DNA of 33,984 bases from Crocinitomix sp. (GTDB lineage Bacteria; Bacteroidota; Bacteroidia; Flavobacteriales_D; Crocinitomicaceae), in the NCBI GenBank assembly GCA_030836155.1, contig JAURQI010000179.1, positions 1 through 33,984 on the forward strand, read 5' to 3'. Numbering within the stretch: the first letter of the stretch is position 1; each line of letters starts with the position of its first letter. Under the pieces are notes generated by a model. That model was given only the letters and a program-made list of their open reading frames with translations. It did not search any database and was not told where the DNA came from. Below are positions 24,318-33,682 of this stretch, one piece after another. A program made the position numbers and the translations under genes.

Positions 24318-25499
24318 ATGGATAGAAGGAGATTTTTAAAACAAACAGGAATTATAACAGCAGGAACACTCCTGGTGCCATCGTTTTTAAGAGCGAATGG
24401 CTTATTGAATGGTTTTGAACGTAATGGAAAACGCTTGGTGATTATTCAACTCAGTGGCGGTAATGACGGCTTAAATACGGTTGTGCCATATGGTATAGAT
24501 GCTTATCATCAAAATCGTAATTCGCTTGCTTATCAATTGAGTGAAATATTAAAAGTGAATGAGAAATTTGGATTGCATCCAGCTTTAAAAGGTTTTTATG
24601 ACCTACAACAAAAAGGACACTTATCGATTATTAACTCCGTCGGTTATCCTAATCCGAATCGTTCACATTTTCGTTCTATGGACATCTGGCATACGGGATC
24701 CGATGCAAATGAATATTGGTCTTCAGGTTGGTTAGGACGATACTTGGATAAAAACTGTAATCATGCTTATGAGGCGATTGAGTTTAGTGGAGAATTATCA
24801 CTGGCTATGAAAGGTGAGCACCAAGCAGGAATTGCAATATCTAATCCGAATGCTTTTTATAAAACCATGAATTCGGAGTTCTTTCAGCAGATGACAAAAC
24901 CAAAGTCAAAAAATGAAGAGCTGAATTATGTATATCGCATCTTTAATGATACACGAAATTCGGCAGAATACATTTATGATCAATACCGCTTAAAAGAAAA
25001 TCGTTCCGATTACGCAAACCATAATTTTGGACAACAATTAAAGAAAATAGCAACCTTAATTAAGTCCGATATTCGGACGCCAGTTTTTTATGCATCATTG
25101 GGTGGCTTTGACACGCACGTCAATCAAAAGAATAGTCAGAATCGCTTATTAGGGCAGTTGGATAGTGGTTTCTCAGATTTTATCAATGACCTCTCTAAAG
25201 AAGGCTTAATGAAAGATACAACGGTACTGATTTTCTCGGAGTTTGGAAGGCGATTGAAGGAGAATGCGAGCAGGGGCACGGATCATGGAGCAGCGAATGC
25301 TCTATTTATAATTGATTCGGATCTTTCAAGCAATGCTCATAGCCTCAACAATATAGATTTAGATAATCTGGAAAAAGGCGATCCAAAGTTTCAAGTTGAT
25401 TTTAGAAGTATTTATCAAGAGTTATTATCACATCGACTTAAAGTAGATGCCAAAGCGGTGCTCGGAAAAACATTTGACGGAATTGGCCTATTTGCTTAG
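24318..25499 (+). CDS. DUF1501 family protein with twin-arginine-like signal
   Basis: 393 residues. The N-terminus MDRRRFLKQTGIITAGTLLV is a twin-arginine-type export signal (RRRFLK, then a hydrophobic stretch), so the folded protein is probably exported by Tat. The family is recognised from VIIQLSGGNDGLNTVVPYG (about 40-58), NRSHFRSMDIWHTG (about 112-125), LGGFDTHVNQ (about 258) and SEFGRRLKENASRGTDHGAANALF (about 307-330), a sulfatase/alkaline-phosphatase-like fold with the metal-type residues D and H kept. The substrate is unknown. Partner of the DUF1800 gene. Its TAG overlaps the TAA of the convergent transporter gene by sharing the tetramer TTAG. Confidence 0.9.
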   Translation: MDRRRFLKQTGIITAGTLLVPSFLRANGLLNGFERNGKRLVIIQLSGGNDGLNTVVPYGIDAYHQNRNSLAYQLSEILKVNEKFGLHPALKGFYDLQQKGHLSIINSVGYPNPNRSHFRSMDIWHTGSDANEYWSSGWLGRYLDKNCNHAYEAIEFSGELSLAMKGEHQAGIAISNPNAFYKTMNSEFFQQMTKPKSKNEELNYVYRIFNDTRNSAEYIYDQYRLKENRSDYANHNFGQQLKKIATLIKSDIRTPVFYASLGGFDTHVNQKNSQNRLLGQLDSGFSDFINDLSKEGLMKDTTVLIFSEFGRRLKENASRGTDHGAANALFIIDSDLSSNAHSLNNIDLDNLEKGDPKFQVDFRSIYQELLSHRLKVDAKAVLGKTFDGIGLFA

Positions 25500-27346
25500 A
25501 TAACCTGTTGAATCTCACACAACGATTTATAATAACCGTCGGAAGCGATAAGTGTTGCATGATTTCCACGCTCGACGATCTCACCGTTTTTTAATACGAG
25601 AATTAAATCGGCGTCGCGAATGGTGCTTAAACGATGGGCAATAACCAATGATGTTCTGTTTTGCATCAACCTGTCCAAGGCATCTTGCACCAAACGTTCA
25701 GACTCTGTATCCAAAGCAGAAGTAGCCTCATCTAAAATCATGATAGGAGTATTAGCTAGAACAGCACGGGCAATGCTCAAGCGTTGTTTTTGCCCTCCAG
25801 AAAGTTTGTTGCCGCGATCACCAATGACGGTCTCATATCCATTTTCAAGTACCGATATAAAGTCATGGGCATTGGCAACTTTTGCAGCTTCAACAATTTC
25901 TTCATCTGTTGCTTCAGGCCTGCCAAATGCAATATTGTTTTTAACGCTATCATTAAATAGGATCGATTCTTGCGTTACCACTGAAATCAACGAACGCAAT
26001 TCTTTTTTGTCAATAGATCGGACATCTACCCCGTCTATAGTAATCCTACCCGAAGTAACATCATGGAATCGTGGAATTAAATCAGAAATAGTTGATTTTC
26101 CGCTTCCAGATTCTCCAACTAAAGCTACTGACTTACCTTTTTCTAATGAGAAATTGATTTGTGATAAGACTTCTTTTTCATCTTCATCGCCCGCATTATA
26201 TGCAAAGCAGACATCGTCAAAAAGGATTTCTTTTTCGAGGTCTTTTTTTATTAAGGGCTCCGCTGGATTCTTGATCGTGTCTTCAATTTGAATAATCTCA
26301 GATACACGATTTAAAGATACTTCTGCTTTCTTTAAATAAGTTAAAGCACTGGCAATACTGCTAACCGGTCTTAAAAACTGTGAAAAGACAATGATAAAAG
26401 TGATAAAATCCTTGCCTTCCATCGCACCTTGTCCATCTAAGATCAATTTACCACCGTACCAGACAATGGTAATCAGTACAGCCGCTCCAAAGAATTCATT
26501 AAGCGGAGATGCCAAATCTTTCTTCCTAAATGTACGAGTTATCAGTTTCTGATGATGCGTGTTTTTTGTTTTGAATCGGCCTTCAACCTCTTTTTCTGCT
26601 GTAAAGGCTTTTATAACTCGAATGCCTCCCAAGCTTTCTTCAATATTGGAGAGCAAATCACTCATTTGCTCTTGGCCTTTCTGAGAAGTTCGCTTTAAGC
26701 TTTTACGAATGCGAGAGATTACTAAGGCACTAATCGGCATGAGGATTAGCGAAAACATGGTCAATTCCGGACTCCAATAAAACAAAACGGCGAGGTTAAT
26801 AATAATGGCAATGGGTTCTCTAAATACGAGTTCTAAGGTCGAAACTACCGCAATTTCAACCTCGCCCAAATCTGAGGTCATGCGGGCTAATAAGTTTCCT
26901 TTTTTCTCTTCTGAATAAAAAGAGAGGGGCAAGTGCATCGCTCGTGAAAACAATTTTTCTCTCAAATCACGTACCACGGCCATTCTTAAAAATGACTGAT
27001 GATATACAGCGCTATAACGGAAAACATTTTTCAGAAAAAACGCAATTAAAACTGAGATACAGACAAATTGTAATGCGCCCATATTACCTGCTGCAGCAAC
27101 AAAATCGGCCTTGAAATAATCAAAATAATCACCGATATAGGCGAATAAATCTGCGCGATCCTCCCATATTGGTTTGGCTATTTCTTGAGCTTCAGTCTCA
27201 GGATTAAAGATGATGTCAAGAAATGGAACGAATAAAACAAGTGACAAAAGATTGAAGATGACAAATAGCAAATTGCTAAATATCACAAGAAGCGCTATAC
27301 GCTTAAAGACAAAAGTCAGTTTGAATAGTTGAATTATTCCTTTCAC
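25496..27346 (-). CDS. ABC exporter, fused membrane and ATPase domains (MsbA-like)
   Basis: 616 residues from the GTG at 27346; the frame is open to a TTG at 27355, but that codon is the end of the probable -7 element, so GTG is preferred. The membrane domain (about 1-330) has six helices. The ATPase domain has Walker A GESGSGKST, signature LSGGQKQR, Walker B IMILDEATSALD and the H-loop IAHRLSTIRDADLI. Half-transporters of this type move lipids, lipid A or drugs; MsbA-like lipid transport is the usual guess but cannot be confirmed. It would act as a homodimer in the inner membrane. Promoter and start are nearly superimposed, which implies a leaderless message. Confidence 0.9.
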   Translation of the reverse strand: MKGIIQLFKLTFVFKRIALLVIFSNLLFVIFNLLSLVLFVPFLDIIFNPETEAQEIAKPIWEDRADLFAYIGDYFDYFKADFVAAAGNMGALQFVCISVLIAFFLKNVFRYSAVYHQSFLRMAVVRDLREKLFSRAMHLPLSFYSEEKKGNLLARMTSDLGEVEIAVVSTLELVFREPIAIIINLAVLFYWSPELTMFSLILMPISALVISRIRKSLKRTSQKGQEQMSDLLSNIEESLGGIRVIKAFTAEKEVEGRFKTKNTHHQKLITRTFRKKDLASPLNEFFGAAVLITIVWYGGKLILDGQGAMEGKDFITFIIVFSQFLRPVSSIASALTYLKKAEVSLNRVSEIIQIEDTIKNPAEPLIKKDLEKEILFDDVCFAYNAGDEDEKEVLSQINFSLEKGKSVALVGESGSGKSTISDLIPRFHDVTSGRITIDGVDVRSIDKKELRSLISVVTQESILFNDSVKNNIAFGRPEATDEEIVEAAKVANAHDFISVLENGYETVIGDRGNKLSGGQKQRLSIARAVLANTPIMILDEATSALDTESERLVQDALDRLMQNRTSLVIAHRLSTIRDADLILVLKNGEIVERGNHATLIASDGYYKSLCEIQQVI

Positions 27347-27352
27347 AGGGTA

Positions 27353-27385
27353 CAAAAGTAGGCGTGAATTTTAAATAACGGCAAA
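27353..27385 (-). promoter_or_regulatory. Promoter of the ABC exporter (TTTG, 21 bp, TACTTTTG)
   Basis: On the minus strand TTTG (27385-27382) and TACTTTTG (27360-27353) are separated by 21 bases. The -7 element ends six bases before the GTG start at 27346, so the first transcribed base would be at or next to the start codon. Confidence 0.55.
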
Positions 27386-27467
27386 AAACACTACTTGTTT
27401 TGTTGAAAGGAAAATAAAAACACCTTCATCAACCTACTGGACAGGGTTTAAAATCAGGTTTAATAAT

Positions 27468-27475
27468 TACCTTTG
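27468..27475 (+). promoter_or_regulatory. -7 element (TACCTTTG) of the rbfA operon
   Basis: TACCTTTG is a perfect match to TAnnTTTG and ends four bases before the rbfA ATG at 27480; no TTTG at the expected upstream spacing is obvious. The start of transcription would coincide with the start codon. Confidence 0.5.
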
Positions 27476-27479
27476 TCTC

Positions 27480-27818
27480 ATGAGTTCGATTAGACAAAGG
27501 AAAATACAAGCGTTATTACAAGAAGAATTGGGTAACTTTTTTAGACAGAATGCCCGAACAGTTTGTTTGGGGGCTATGGTCTCGGTTACTGAAGTGCGTG
27601 TTGCACCGGATATGTCATACGCTAAAGTGTTCCTTAGTATCTTTGGCCACCCTGATTCAAAAGAGGTGCATGAAAGCATCCATAAGCAAAGAGATACGAT
27701 TCGATATGAAATGGGAAAAAAACTAGGGAAATCATTGCGTCGAATTCCTGCGTTCAGTTTCCACATTGATAATAGCTTGGATTATGCTGAGGAGATTGAA
27801 AACCTCTTAAAGGATTAG
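27480..27818 (+). CDS. rbfA: Ribosome-binding factor A
   Basis: 112 residues, typical length. Assists 16S rRNA maturation and 30S assembly in the cytoplasm. The single KH-like domain is evident: SIRQRKIQALLQEELGNFF, then VSVTEVRVAPDMSYAKVFLSIFG and RYEMGKKLGKSLRRIPAFSFHID with a C-terminal DYAEEIENLL. The stop codon is directly followed by the GTG of the permease gene, an arrangement often seen for rbfA in Bacteroidota. Confidence 0.93.
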   Translation: MSSIRQRKIQALLQEELGNFFRQNARTVCLGAMVSVTEVRVAPDMSYAKVFLSIFGHPDSKEVHESIHKQRDTIRYEMGKKLGKSLRRIPAFSFHIDNSLDYAEEIENLLKD

Positions 27819-29045
27819 GTGAATTCCTCTTTATTCATAGCTAGACGATATTTGTTTTCACGGAAATCACAAAACGTGATTAATATTATTTCAGCCATAT
27901 CCGTGTTCGGGATTATGATTTCAACTGCAGCTATGGTTATTATTTTGTCTGGCTTCAATGGCATAGAAGGATTAGTTTTAGATATGTTTAACTCCTTTGA
28001 TTCTGACCTGAAAATCGCTGCGAAAAATTCAAAGACCTTTGATCGGAACTTCTTACCAAATGAAATTTATGAATCTGAGGGTCTCGTCAATTATACAGAG
28101 GTTATTGAGGAGATAGCAATTATCAAAAACCATGAAAATTTTATTATCGGAACGATAAAAGGGGTTTCTCCAACATTCCTCAAAATGGCGGAAATGGATA
28201 AGCACCTGCTTGATGGAAAAAGTCAGCTCGAAGATAGTTATGGTTCAGTGGCATTAATTGGTGCAGGTGCAATCGAAAACCTTGATGGTTATATCTATCA
28301 AGTCGAAGATCAGTATGAGTATTTTACCATCTATTCGCCCAACAGAGAAAAGAAGATTAGCTCAAATCAATTACGAAATATAGGTGCCTTTACGACTTCA
28401 CAAATTCCAGTTGTTGGTGTCTTTAGCTATAATAATGCCGTAGACCAAGATTACCTAATCGTACCAATTGATTATGCCCGCGATATTTTTAATTATGGTA
28501 GTGATATTACCCAATTAGAATTAGATTTTGATCCGACTATTGATCTGGAGCAAAAAAAAGCAGAATTAACATTGATTTTAGGGCCTAGTTTCACAGTGGA
28601 AACAGCCTTTGAGCAGAATAAATTGATTTATGAAACGAGTCAAACAGAGAAATGGATAACGACTTTGCTTCTTGGTTTTATATTCTTCTTAGCGACATTT
28701 AATATGATCGCTTCTATCACCATGTTAGTTATCGAAAAGAAAGAAAATATGAAAACATTATTTGCGTTGGGAGCCAAAGAGTCTCAATTACGCAGAATTT
28801 TCTTCTTCGAAGGACTATTGATTAATGGGATCGGCATGATTTTGGGTTTGTTGATTGGGTATGGAATTTGTTATTTACAAAAAGAAGTAGGTTTTATTGA
28901 AATGCAAAATAGCACGGTGCCTTATTTCCCGATCGCCTTTAAATGGTCAGATCTTTTTATAATTTTGAGTATCACAACTGGCTTTGGATTATTTGCTGCT
29001 TGGGTGCCAAGCAAATTTTTAATTCAACGAATTATTAAATCATAA
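27819..29045 (+). CDS. FtsX/LolE-type ABC transporter permease
   Basis: 408 residues, starting with GTG immediately after the rbfA stop. One N-terminal membrane helix (about 19-44; VINIISAISVFGIMISTAAMVIIL), a large periplasmic MacB-like domain (about 50-270) and three C-terminal helices (about 275-300, 325-350 and 370-395) form the FtsX/LolC-E layout, and the motif ARRYLFSRKSQNVINIIS is characteristic. Such permeases release lipoproteins from the inner membrane or work as mechanotransmitters with a separate ATPase. No ATPase gene is adjacent here. Ends 2 bases before the peptidase gene, so it is part of that transcript. Confidence 0.88.
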   Translation: MNSSLFIARRYLFSRKSQNVINIISAISVFGIMISTAAMVIILSGFNGIEGLVLDMFNSFDSDLKIAAKNSKTFDRNFLPNEIYESEGLVNYTEVIEEIAIIKNHENFIIGTIKGVSPTFLKMAEMDKHLLDGKSQLEDSYGSVALIGAGAIENLDGYIYQVEDQYEYFTIYSPNREKKISSNQLRNIGAFTTSQIPVVGVFSYNNAVDQDYLIVPIDYARDIFNYGSDITQLELDFDPTIDLEQKKAELTLILGPSFTVETAFEQNKLIYETSQTEKWITTLLLGFIFFLATFNMIASITMLVIEKKENMKTLFALGAKESQLRRIFFFEGLLINGIGMILGLLIGYGICYLQKEVGFIEMQNSTVPYFPIAFKWSDLFIILSITTGFGLFAAWVPSKFLIQRIIKS

Positions 29046-29047
29046 CT

Positions 29048-31084
29048 ATGAAACGAATATTTTTCTTTTTAACACTGTTTTTGGTGACTGCTCTACAGGC
29101 CCAACAGGATAGAATGACACCCGAATTATTATGGAAATTAAAACGTGTAGGTAATATTGAAGTAAGTCCCGATAAGCAAAAAATACTATTTAGCCTTAAG
29201 TCATATGATCTTAAAGCTAATTCAAGTAGCTCTGACCTTTATGTGATTCCGACAAAAGGTGGTAAAATCACAAGGCTAACGACAAGAAAAGGGAATGAGT
29301 ATAACGCACTGTGGCGTCCTGATGGTCAGAAAATTGGCTTTATTGCTACAGACGATATGGGGCAGCATACGGTCATCTTTGAAATGAATACCGATGGAAC
29401 TGGGTTGAAACAAATTTCAAGAACACCGGGCAACATAACCGGATTTAAATATTTCCCTACGGGAGACCGCATTCTATTTACGAAGGATGTGAAATTAAAC
29501 CTTGTTAATTCAAGAGAGACCGATCAAGACTTGCCAAAGTCAAATGCTAGAGTAATAGACGATTTAATGTATCGTCATTGGGGTAGTTGGGATAATGGAG
29601 AACGCTCCCATATTTTCTTTGCAAAATTAGATAACGGTCAGTTTCAAGGGCGTGGTACCGATATAATGGATGCCGAGAATTTTGATAGTCCATTAAAACC
29701 CTTTGGTGGAATGGAGCAAATCACCATTTCTCCGGATGGCAAAACAATTGCATACACCTGCAAAAAGAAAGAGGGTATGCAATATGCTATCAGTACGAAT
29801 TCGGATATTTACCTGTACGATATACTCATGAATACTACCCATAATTTCACAAAAAGCAACACGGGTTATGACATGAATCCTGTATACTCTCCTGACGGTA
29901 AAAAACTAGCTTGGTTGAGTATGGAGCAAGATGGTTTTGAAGCTGATAAAAACGATATTATCGTTTACGATTATGAGACCCAATTAAAAACCAATTTAAC
30001 AGCTGAACACGACCTGACGGTATCTGATTTTACTTGGGGTGCAGATGGCAAAACAATCTATTTTAAGTCAGTCACTGAAGCAACTTATCAACTGTTTGAG
30101 TTGGATGTTAAAAAAGGAAAAATCGAACAATTGACAGAAGGGGTGCATAATTATACCTCAGTGGCTTTTGCTGGAGATGTCTTAATTGGCGGAAAACAAT
30201 CAATGAATCACCCAACAGATATCTATTCAGTTGAAATTAAGTCGGGTGAGCAAAAGCAAATAACAGATGTAAATAAAGAAATTTATGATGGGTTAAAAAC
30301 CGGAAAAATTGAACGCCGTTGGATTGAAACAACAGATGGTAAAAAAGAATTGGTTTGGGTTATTTATCCACCAGACTTTGATCCAAATAAGAAATATCCG
30401 GCTTTATTGTATTGTCAAGGCGGACCGCAGTCTGCGGTGAGTCAATTTTTCTCATATCGTTGGAATTTTCAGTTGATGGCTGCGAATGATTATATCATTA
30501 TTGCTCCAAATCGTCGCGGCTTGCCTGGTTTTGGTCAAGAGTGGAATGATGCTATCTCGAATGATTGGGGAGGACAACCAATAGATGATTATTTATCCGC
30601 GATTGATGACATCAAAAAAGAACCGTTTATTGATGAAGATCGCATTGGTGCGATAGGAGCAAGTTATGGAGGTTATTCAGTTTATTATTTGGCGGGTATC
30701 CACGAGAAAAGATTTAAGTGCTTCATTTCTCATTGTGGGTTGTATAACCTTGAGAGTTGGTATGGTACTACGGAAGAATTATTCTTTGCAAACCAAGATA
30801 TTGGAGGCCCTTATTTTAGTCCAATTAAACCAAAAAGTTACGAGAAATTCTCTCCGCATAAATATGCTGAAAATTGGGATACACCAATGTTGATTTTTCA
30901 CGGGGAAAAGGATTACCGTGTTCCTTTAAATCAAGGTTTAGAAGCTTTTCAGGTTTTACAGATCAAAGATATTGACAGCCGCATGATTTTATTTCCAGAT
31001 GAAAACCATTGGGTGCTTTCACCTCAGAATGGTGTCTTTTGGCATCGAGAATTTTATGCTTGGTTGGATAAGCATTTGAAATAA
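29048..31084 (+). CDS. S9-family (prolyl oligopeptidase-type) serine peptidase
   Basis: 678 residues. Signal peptide 1-18 (FLTLFLVTALQAQ), so periplasmic or surface. The N-terminal part (about 25-400) is a beta-propeller with TolB/WD40-like repeats (ISPDGKTIAYTCK, YSPDGKKLAWLS, WGADGKTIYFKS). The C-terminal alpha/beta hydrolase has the triad S539 in GASYGGYS, D622 in HGEKDYRVP and H654 in DENHWVLSP. Acyl-aminoacyl or dipeptidyl peptidase activity on short peptides is expected. Last gene of the rbfA unit, followed by a clear terminator. Confidence 0.93.
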   Translation: MKRIFFFLTLFLVTALQAQQDRMTPELLWKLKRVGNIEVSPDKQKILFSLKSYDLKANSSSSDLYVIPTKGGKITRLTTRKGNEYNALWRPDGQKIGFIATDDMGQHTVIFEMNTDGTGLKQISRTPGNITGFKYFPTGDRILFTKDVKLNLVNSRETDQDLPKSNARVIDDLMYRHWGSWDNGERSHIFFAKLDNGQFQGRGTDIMDAENFDSPLKPFGGMEQITISPDGKTIAYTCKKKEGMQYAISTNSDIYLYDILMNTTHNFTKSNTGYDMNPVYSPDGKKLAWLSMEQDGFEADKNDIIVYDYETQLKTNLTAEHDLTVSDFTWGADGKTIYFKSVTEATYQLFELDVKKGKIEQLTEGVHNYTSVAFAGDVLIGGKQSMNHPTDIYSVEIKSGEQKQITDVNKEIYDGLKTGKIERRWIETTDGKKELVWVIYPPDFDPNKKYPALLYCQGGPQSAVSQFFSYRWNFQLMAANDYIIIAPNRRGLPGFGQEWNDAISNDWGGQPIDDYLSAIDDIKKEPFIDEDRIGAIGASYGGYSVYYLAGIHEKRFKCFISHCGLYNLESWYGTTEELFFANQDIGGPYFSPIKPKSYEKFSPHKYAENWDTPMLIFHGEKDYRVPLNQGLEAFQVLQIKDIDSRMILFPDENHWVLSPQNGVFWHREFYAWLDKHLK

Positions 31085-31107
31085 GAGTGAATTAACTTAA
31101 CTGAAAC

Positions 31108-31144
31108 GGCGCTTGGTGGATTTTTTCATCAGGCGCCTTTTTTA
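31108..31144 (+). terminator. Rho-independent terminator of the rbfA-permease-peptidase unit
   Basis: GGCGCTTGGTGG (31108-31119) pairs with TCATCAGGCGCC (31126-31137), nine Watson-Crick and three G-U pairs, around a T-rich loop and followed by a run of T at 31138-31143. From here to the next gene (31319) only a possible CACCTTTG element at 31257-31264 is seen. Confidence 0.85.
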
Positions 31145-31318
31145 TTAATCACTAAAAATTGATTAAATAACTAATAGGGGTTTTGTTCCTTTAACCGTTT
31201 ATACAACAATGACGCTGTTTTAAACGAAACTTAACGGTCAAATCAATTAAAAATATCACCTTTGCAGAACAATTCACCACAACCGGTGTTTACGAGTGTA
31301 GTATTAAAGAAAACTTAC

Positions 31319-33679
31319 ATGTATAAAATTTGCTTTAGTCTCTTATTACTTTTATTCAGCTTAAATGTGTCCGCCCAGTTCACCTTGAGTGGGACATTGA
31401 AAGACGGAGAGACAGGAGAAGACCTTATCGGAGCGCGAATTCTTGTGGATGAAATGCCTGGTACGGGCGCGATAACAAATGTATATGGGTTTTTCTCATT
31501 GACGTTTAAAGAACCGGGAACTTATAACCTGACCATTAAGTCTATTGGCTTCGAAACCCAGAATGTTGAGGTAGTAATGGATAAGAGTCAAACCTTGGAT
31601 CTCGAAATGAAACCAGAAGGGAAGATTTTGAATGCGGTTCAGGTTACCGGAGAAAAACAAGATGAAAACATTACTTCTGCTGAAATGGGAGTGGATAAAA
31701 TCCAAATGAAAGATATTGACAATATTCCTGTATTATTCGGCGAAAAAGATGTCTTAAAAACCATTCAGCTCTTGCCAGGTGTTAAGCCAGCTGGTGAAGG
31801 AAATGCAGGTTTTTTTGTGCGGGGTGGTTCTGCAGATCAAAACCTAATTCTTTTGGATGAAGCGCCCGTGTACAATGCTTCTCACTTATTGGGTTTTTTC
31901 TCTGTATTTAATTCGGATGCCTTAAAGGATATCAAATTGTACAAAGGAGCAGCACCAGCAGAATTTGGTGGACGACTTTCTTCTGTGATGGATATAAAAA
32001 TGAAAGAAGGGAATGCTAAGAAATTAGGTGTTAGCGGAGGTATTGGTTTGATTTCATCGAAGTTAACAGTTGAAGCACCTATCGTAAAGGATAAAGGTTC
32101 CTTTATTGTTTCGGGAAGAAGAACCTATGCAGATTTGTTTTTGGCCTTTGCTGAACAAGAGCAAGCGCAAAATTCTACCCTTTATTTTTATGATTTAAAT
32201 GCAAAAGCAAACTATCGTTTAGGTAAAAAGGATCGTATTTTTATTTCAGGTTATTTTGGTAGAGATGTATTTGGTTTTGACGATCAATTTGGATTTGATT
32301 GGGGCAATACAACGGGTACGTTTAGATGGAATCACTTATATGGCGATCGTCTATTTGGGAATACATCAGTGATCTTTAGTAAATACAATTATGAACTAGG
32401 GTTTGGAGCTGGTGAAAATCGAATTCAAATCGGTTCTGAGATTCAAGATATAAACGTTAAAAAAGATTTTGATTTTTATATCAATTCTAACAACACCTTG
32501 AGTTTTGGTGCTAATGTGATTCATCATACTTTTCGTCCCGGTGAAATCGAAACCGGTGATGACTTCGGTATTACCCTAAATGATATAGAAAATCGCTATT
32601 CGATAGAGTCGGCTGTGTATGTGTCAAATGAGCAAAAGATTAAAAAGCGCTGGAATGTTATCTACGGAGTTCGCTTTTCAAATTTCACACAAATCGGACC
32701 AGGAAGTATCTTTTCCTATAATGATCTAGGTGAAGTAACCGATACGACGGAGTATGGAGATTGGGAACCTGTTGCAAGTTATTTTGGAGCGGCTCCACGT
32801 TTAAGCCTAAATTACAAGCTGTCAACCCATAGCGCAGTGAAAGCTTCTTATGGTCGATCTTATCAGTTTGTTCACCTGATCTCAAATACTACTGCTTCTC
32901 AGCCAACGGATGTTTGGATTCCGTCTAGTAACAATGTTCGTCCTCAGGTTTCAGATCAAGTATCGGTGGGTTATTTTCAAAACTTTTTGGATAACCAATT
33001 GGAGTTTTCAACAGAGGTCTATTATAAACAAATGGATAATGTGATTGATTATCGTGACGGGGCAGAAGTGACGTTAAATCCAACAGTTGAAGGAGAGCTA
33101 TTATATGGTATTGGACGGGCGTACGGAGTGGAGATTTTATTGAAAAAGAGACGCGGGCAGTTCACGGGTTGGGTGTCTTATACTTTGTCTAAGACAGAGC
33201 GTCAGTTTGATGAAATTAATAATGGAGCCTGGTATGCTGCTCGTCAGGATAGAACGCATGATGTGTCTATTGTAGGAATGTATAATATTACTGAGCGTAT
33301 TACAGCTTCGACAACCTGGGTGTATTTTACAGGTAACGCGGTTACTTTTCCAAGCGGTAAATATGTTGTTGATGGTCAGGTCGTGCCTTATTATACGGAA
33401 AGAAACGGTTATCGTATGCCGGATTATCATCGGTTAGATTTGGGGGTGACCCTGAATAATAAGAAGACGAAGACCGTGATTGATATGGAATCCGGTGAAG
33501 AAAAAGAGGTGCCAAAGCGCTTCGAATCGAGTTGGAATTTCTCGGTTTATAATGCTTATGCACGTCAAAATGCCTTTTCTATTGATTTCAGAGAAAATGC
33601 TGAAACGGGACAGACAGAGGCGGTGCAAATTGCCCTTTTTAAAGCGGTTCCTTCAATAACATTTAACTTTAAATTTTAG
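31319..33679 (+). CDS. TonB-dependent receptor with carboxypeptidase-like N-terminal domain
   Basis: 786 residues from the ATG at 31319, which gives a clean signal peptide (MYKICFSLLLLLFSLNVSAQ); the frame is open to a TTG at 31262. Residues about 20-105 form a CarbopepD-regulatory-like domain (LSGTLKDGETGEDLIGARIL, VYGFFSLTFKEPG, KSIGFET). The plug follows (about 115-235: KTIQLLPGVKPAGEGNAGFF, VRGGSADQNLILLDEAPVYN) and then a 22-strand-type barrel ending with phenylalanine (SITFNFKF), a typical outer-membrane insertion signal. Transports an unknown ligand across the outer membrane with TonB energy. Followed after 3 bases by a DUF4249 lipoprotein, a frequent partner in Bacteroidota. No TonB box is pinned down. 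Confidence 0.93.
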   Translation: MYKICFSLLLLLFSLNVSAQFTLSGTLKDGETGEDLIGARILVDEMPGTGAITNVYGFFSLTFKEPGTYNLTIKSIGFETQNVEVVMDKSQTLDLEMKPEGKILNAVQVTGEKQDENITSAEMGVDKIQMKDIDNIPVLFGEKDVLKTIQLLPGVKPAGEGNAGFFVRGGSADQNLILLDEAPVYNASHLLGFFSVFNSDALKDIKLYKGAAPAEFGGRLSSVMDIKMKEGNAKKLGVSGGIGLISSKLTVEAPIVKDKGSFIVSGRRTYADLFLAFAEQEQAQNSTLYFYDLNAKANYRLGKKDRIFISGYFGRDVFGFDDQFGFDWGNTTGTFRWNHLYGDRLFGNTSVIFSKYNYELGFGAGENRIQIGSEIQDINVKKDFDFYINSNNTLSFGANVIHHTFRPGEIETGDDFGITLNDIENRYSIESAVYVSNEQKIKKRWNVIYGVRFSNFTQIGPGSIFSYNDLGEVTDTTEYGDWEPVASYFGAAPRLSLNYKLSTHSAVKASYGRSYQFVHLISNTTASQPTDVWIPSSNNVRPQVSDQVSVGYFQNFLDNQLEFSTEVYYKQMDNVIDYRDGAEVTLNPTVEGELLYGIGRAYGVEILLKKRRGQFTGWVSYTLSKTERQFDEINNGAWYAARQDRTHDVSIVGMYNITERITASTTWVYFTGNAVTFPSGKYVVDGQVVPYYTERNGYRMPDYHRLDLGVTLNNKKTKTVIDMESGEEKEVPKRFESSWNFSVYNAYARQNAFSIDFRENAETGQTEAVQIALFKAVPSITFNFKF

Positions 33680-33682
33680 GTC

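Noticed and set aside
25620-26291. Open frame of 223 codons on the plus strand
   Set aside because: It lies antisense to the ATPase domain of the ABC exporter, whose Walker and signature motifs prove the minus strand codes; the plus reading has no recognisable motif.
27347-27355. TTG at 27355 as start of the ABC exporter
   Set aside because: This TTG is the last part of the -7 element TACTTTTG; the GTG at 27346 is a better start.
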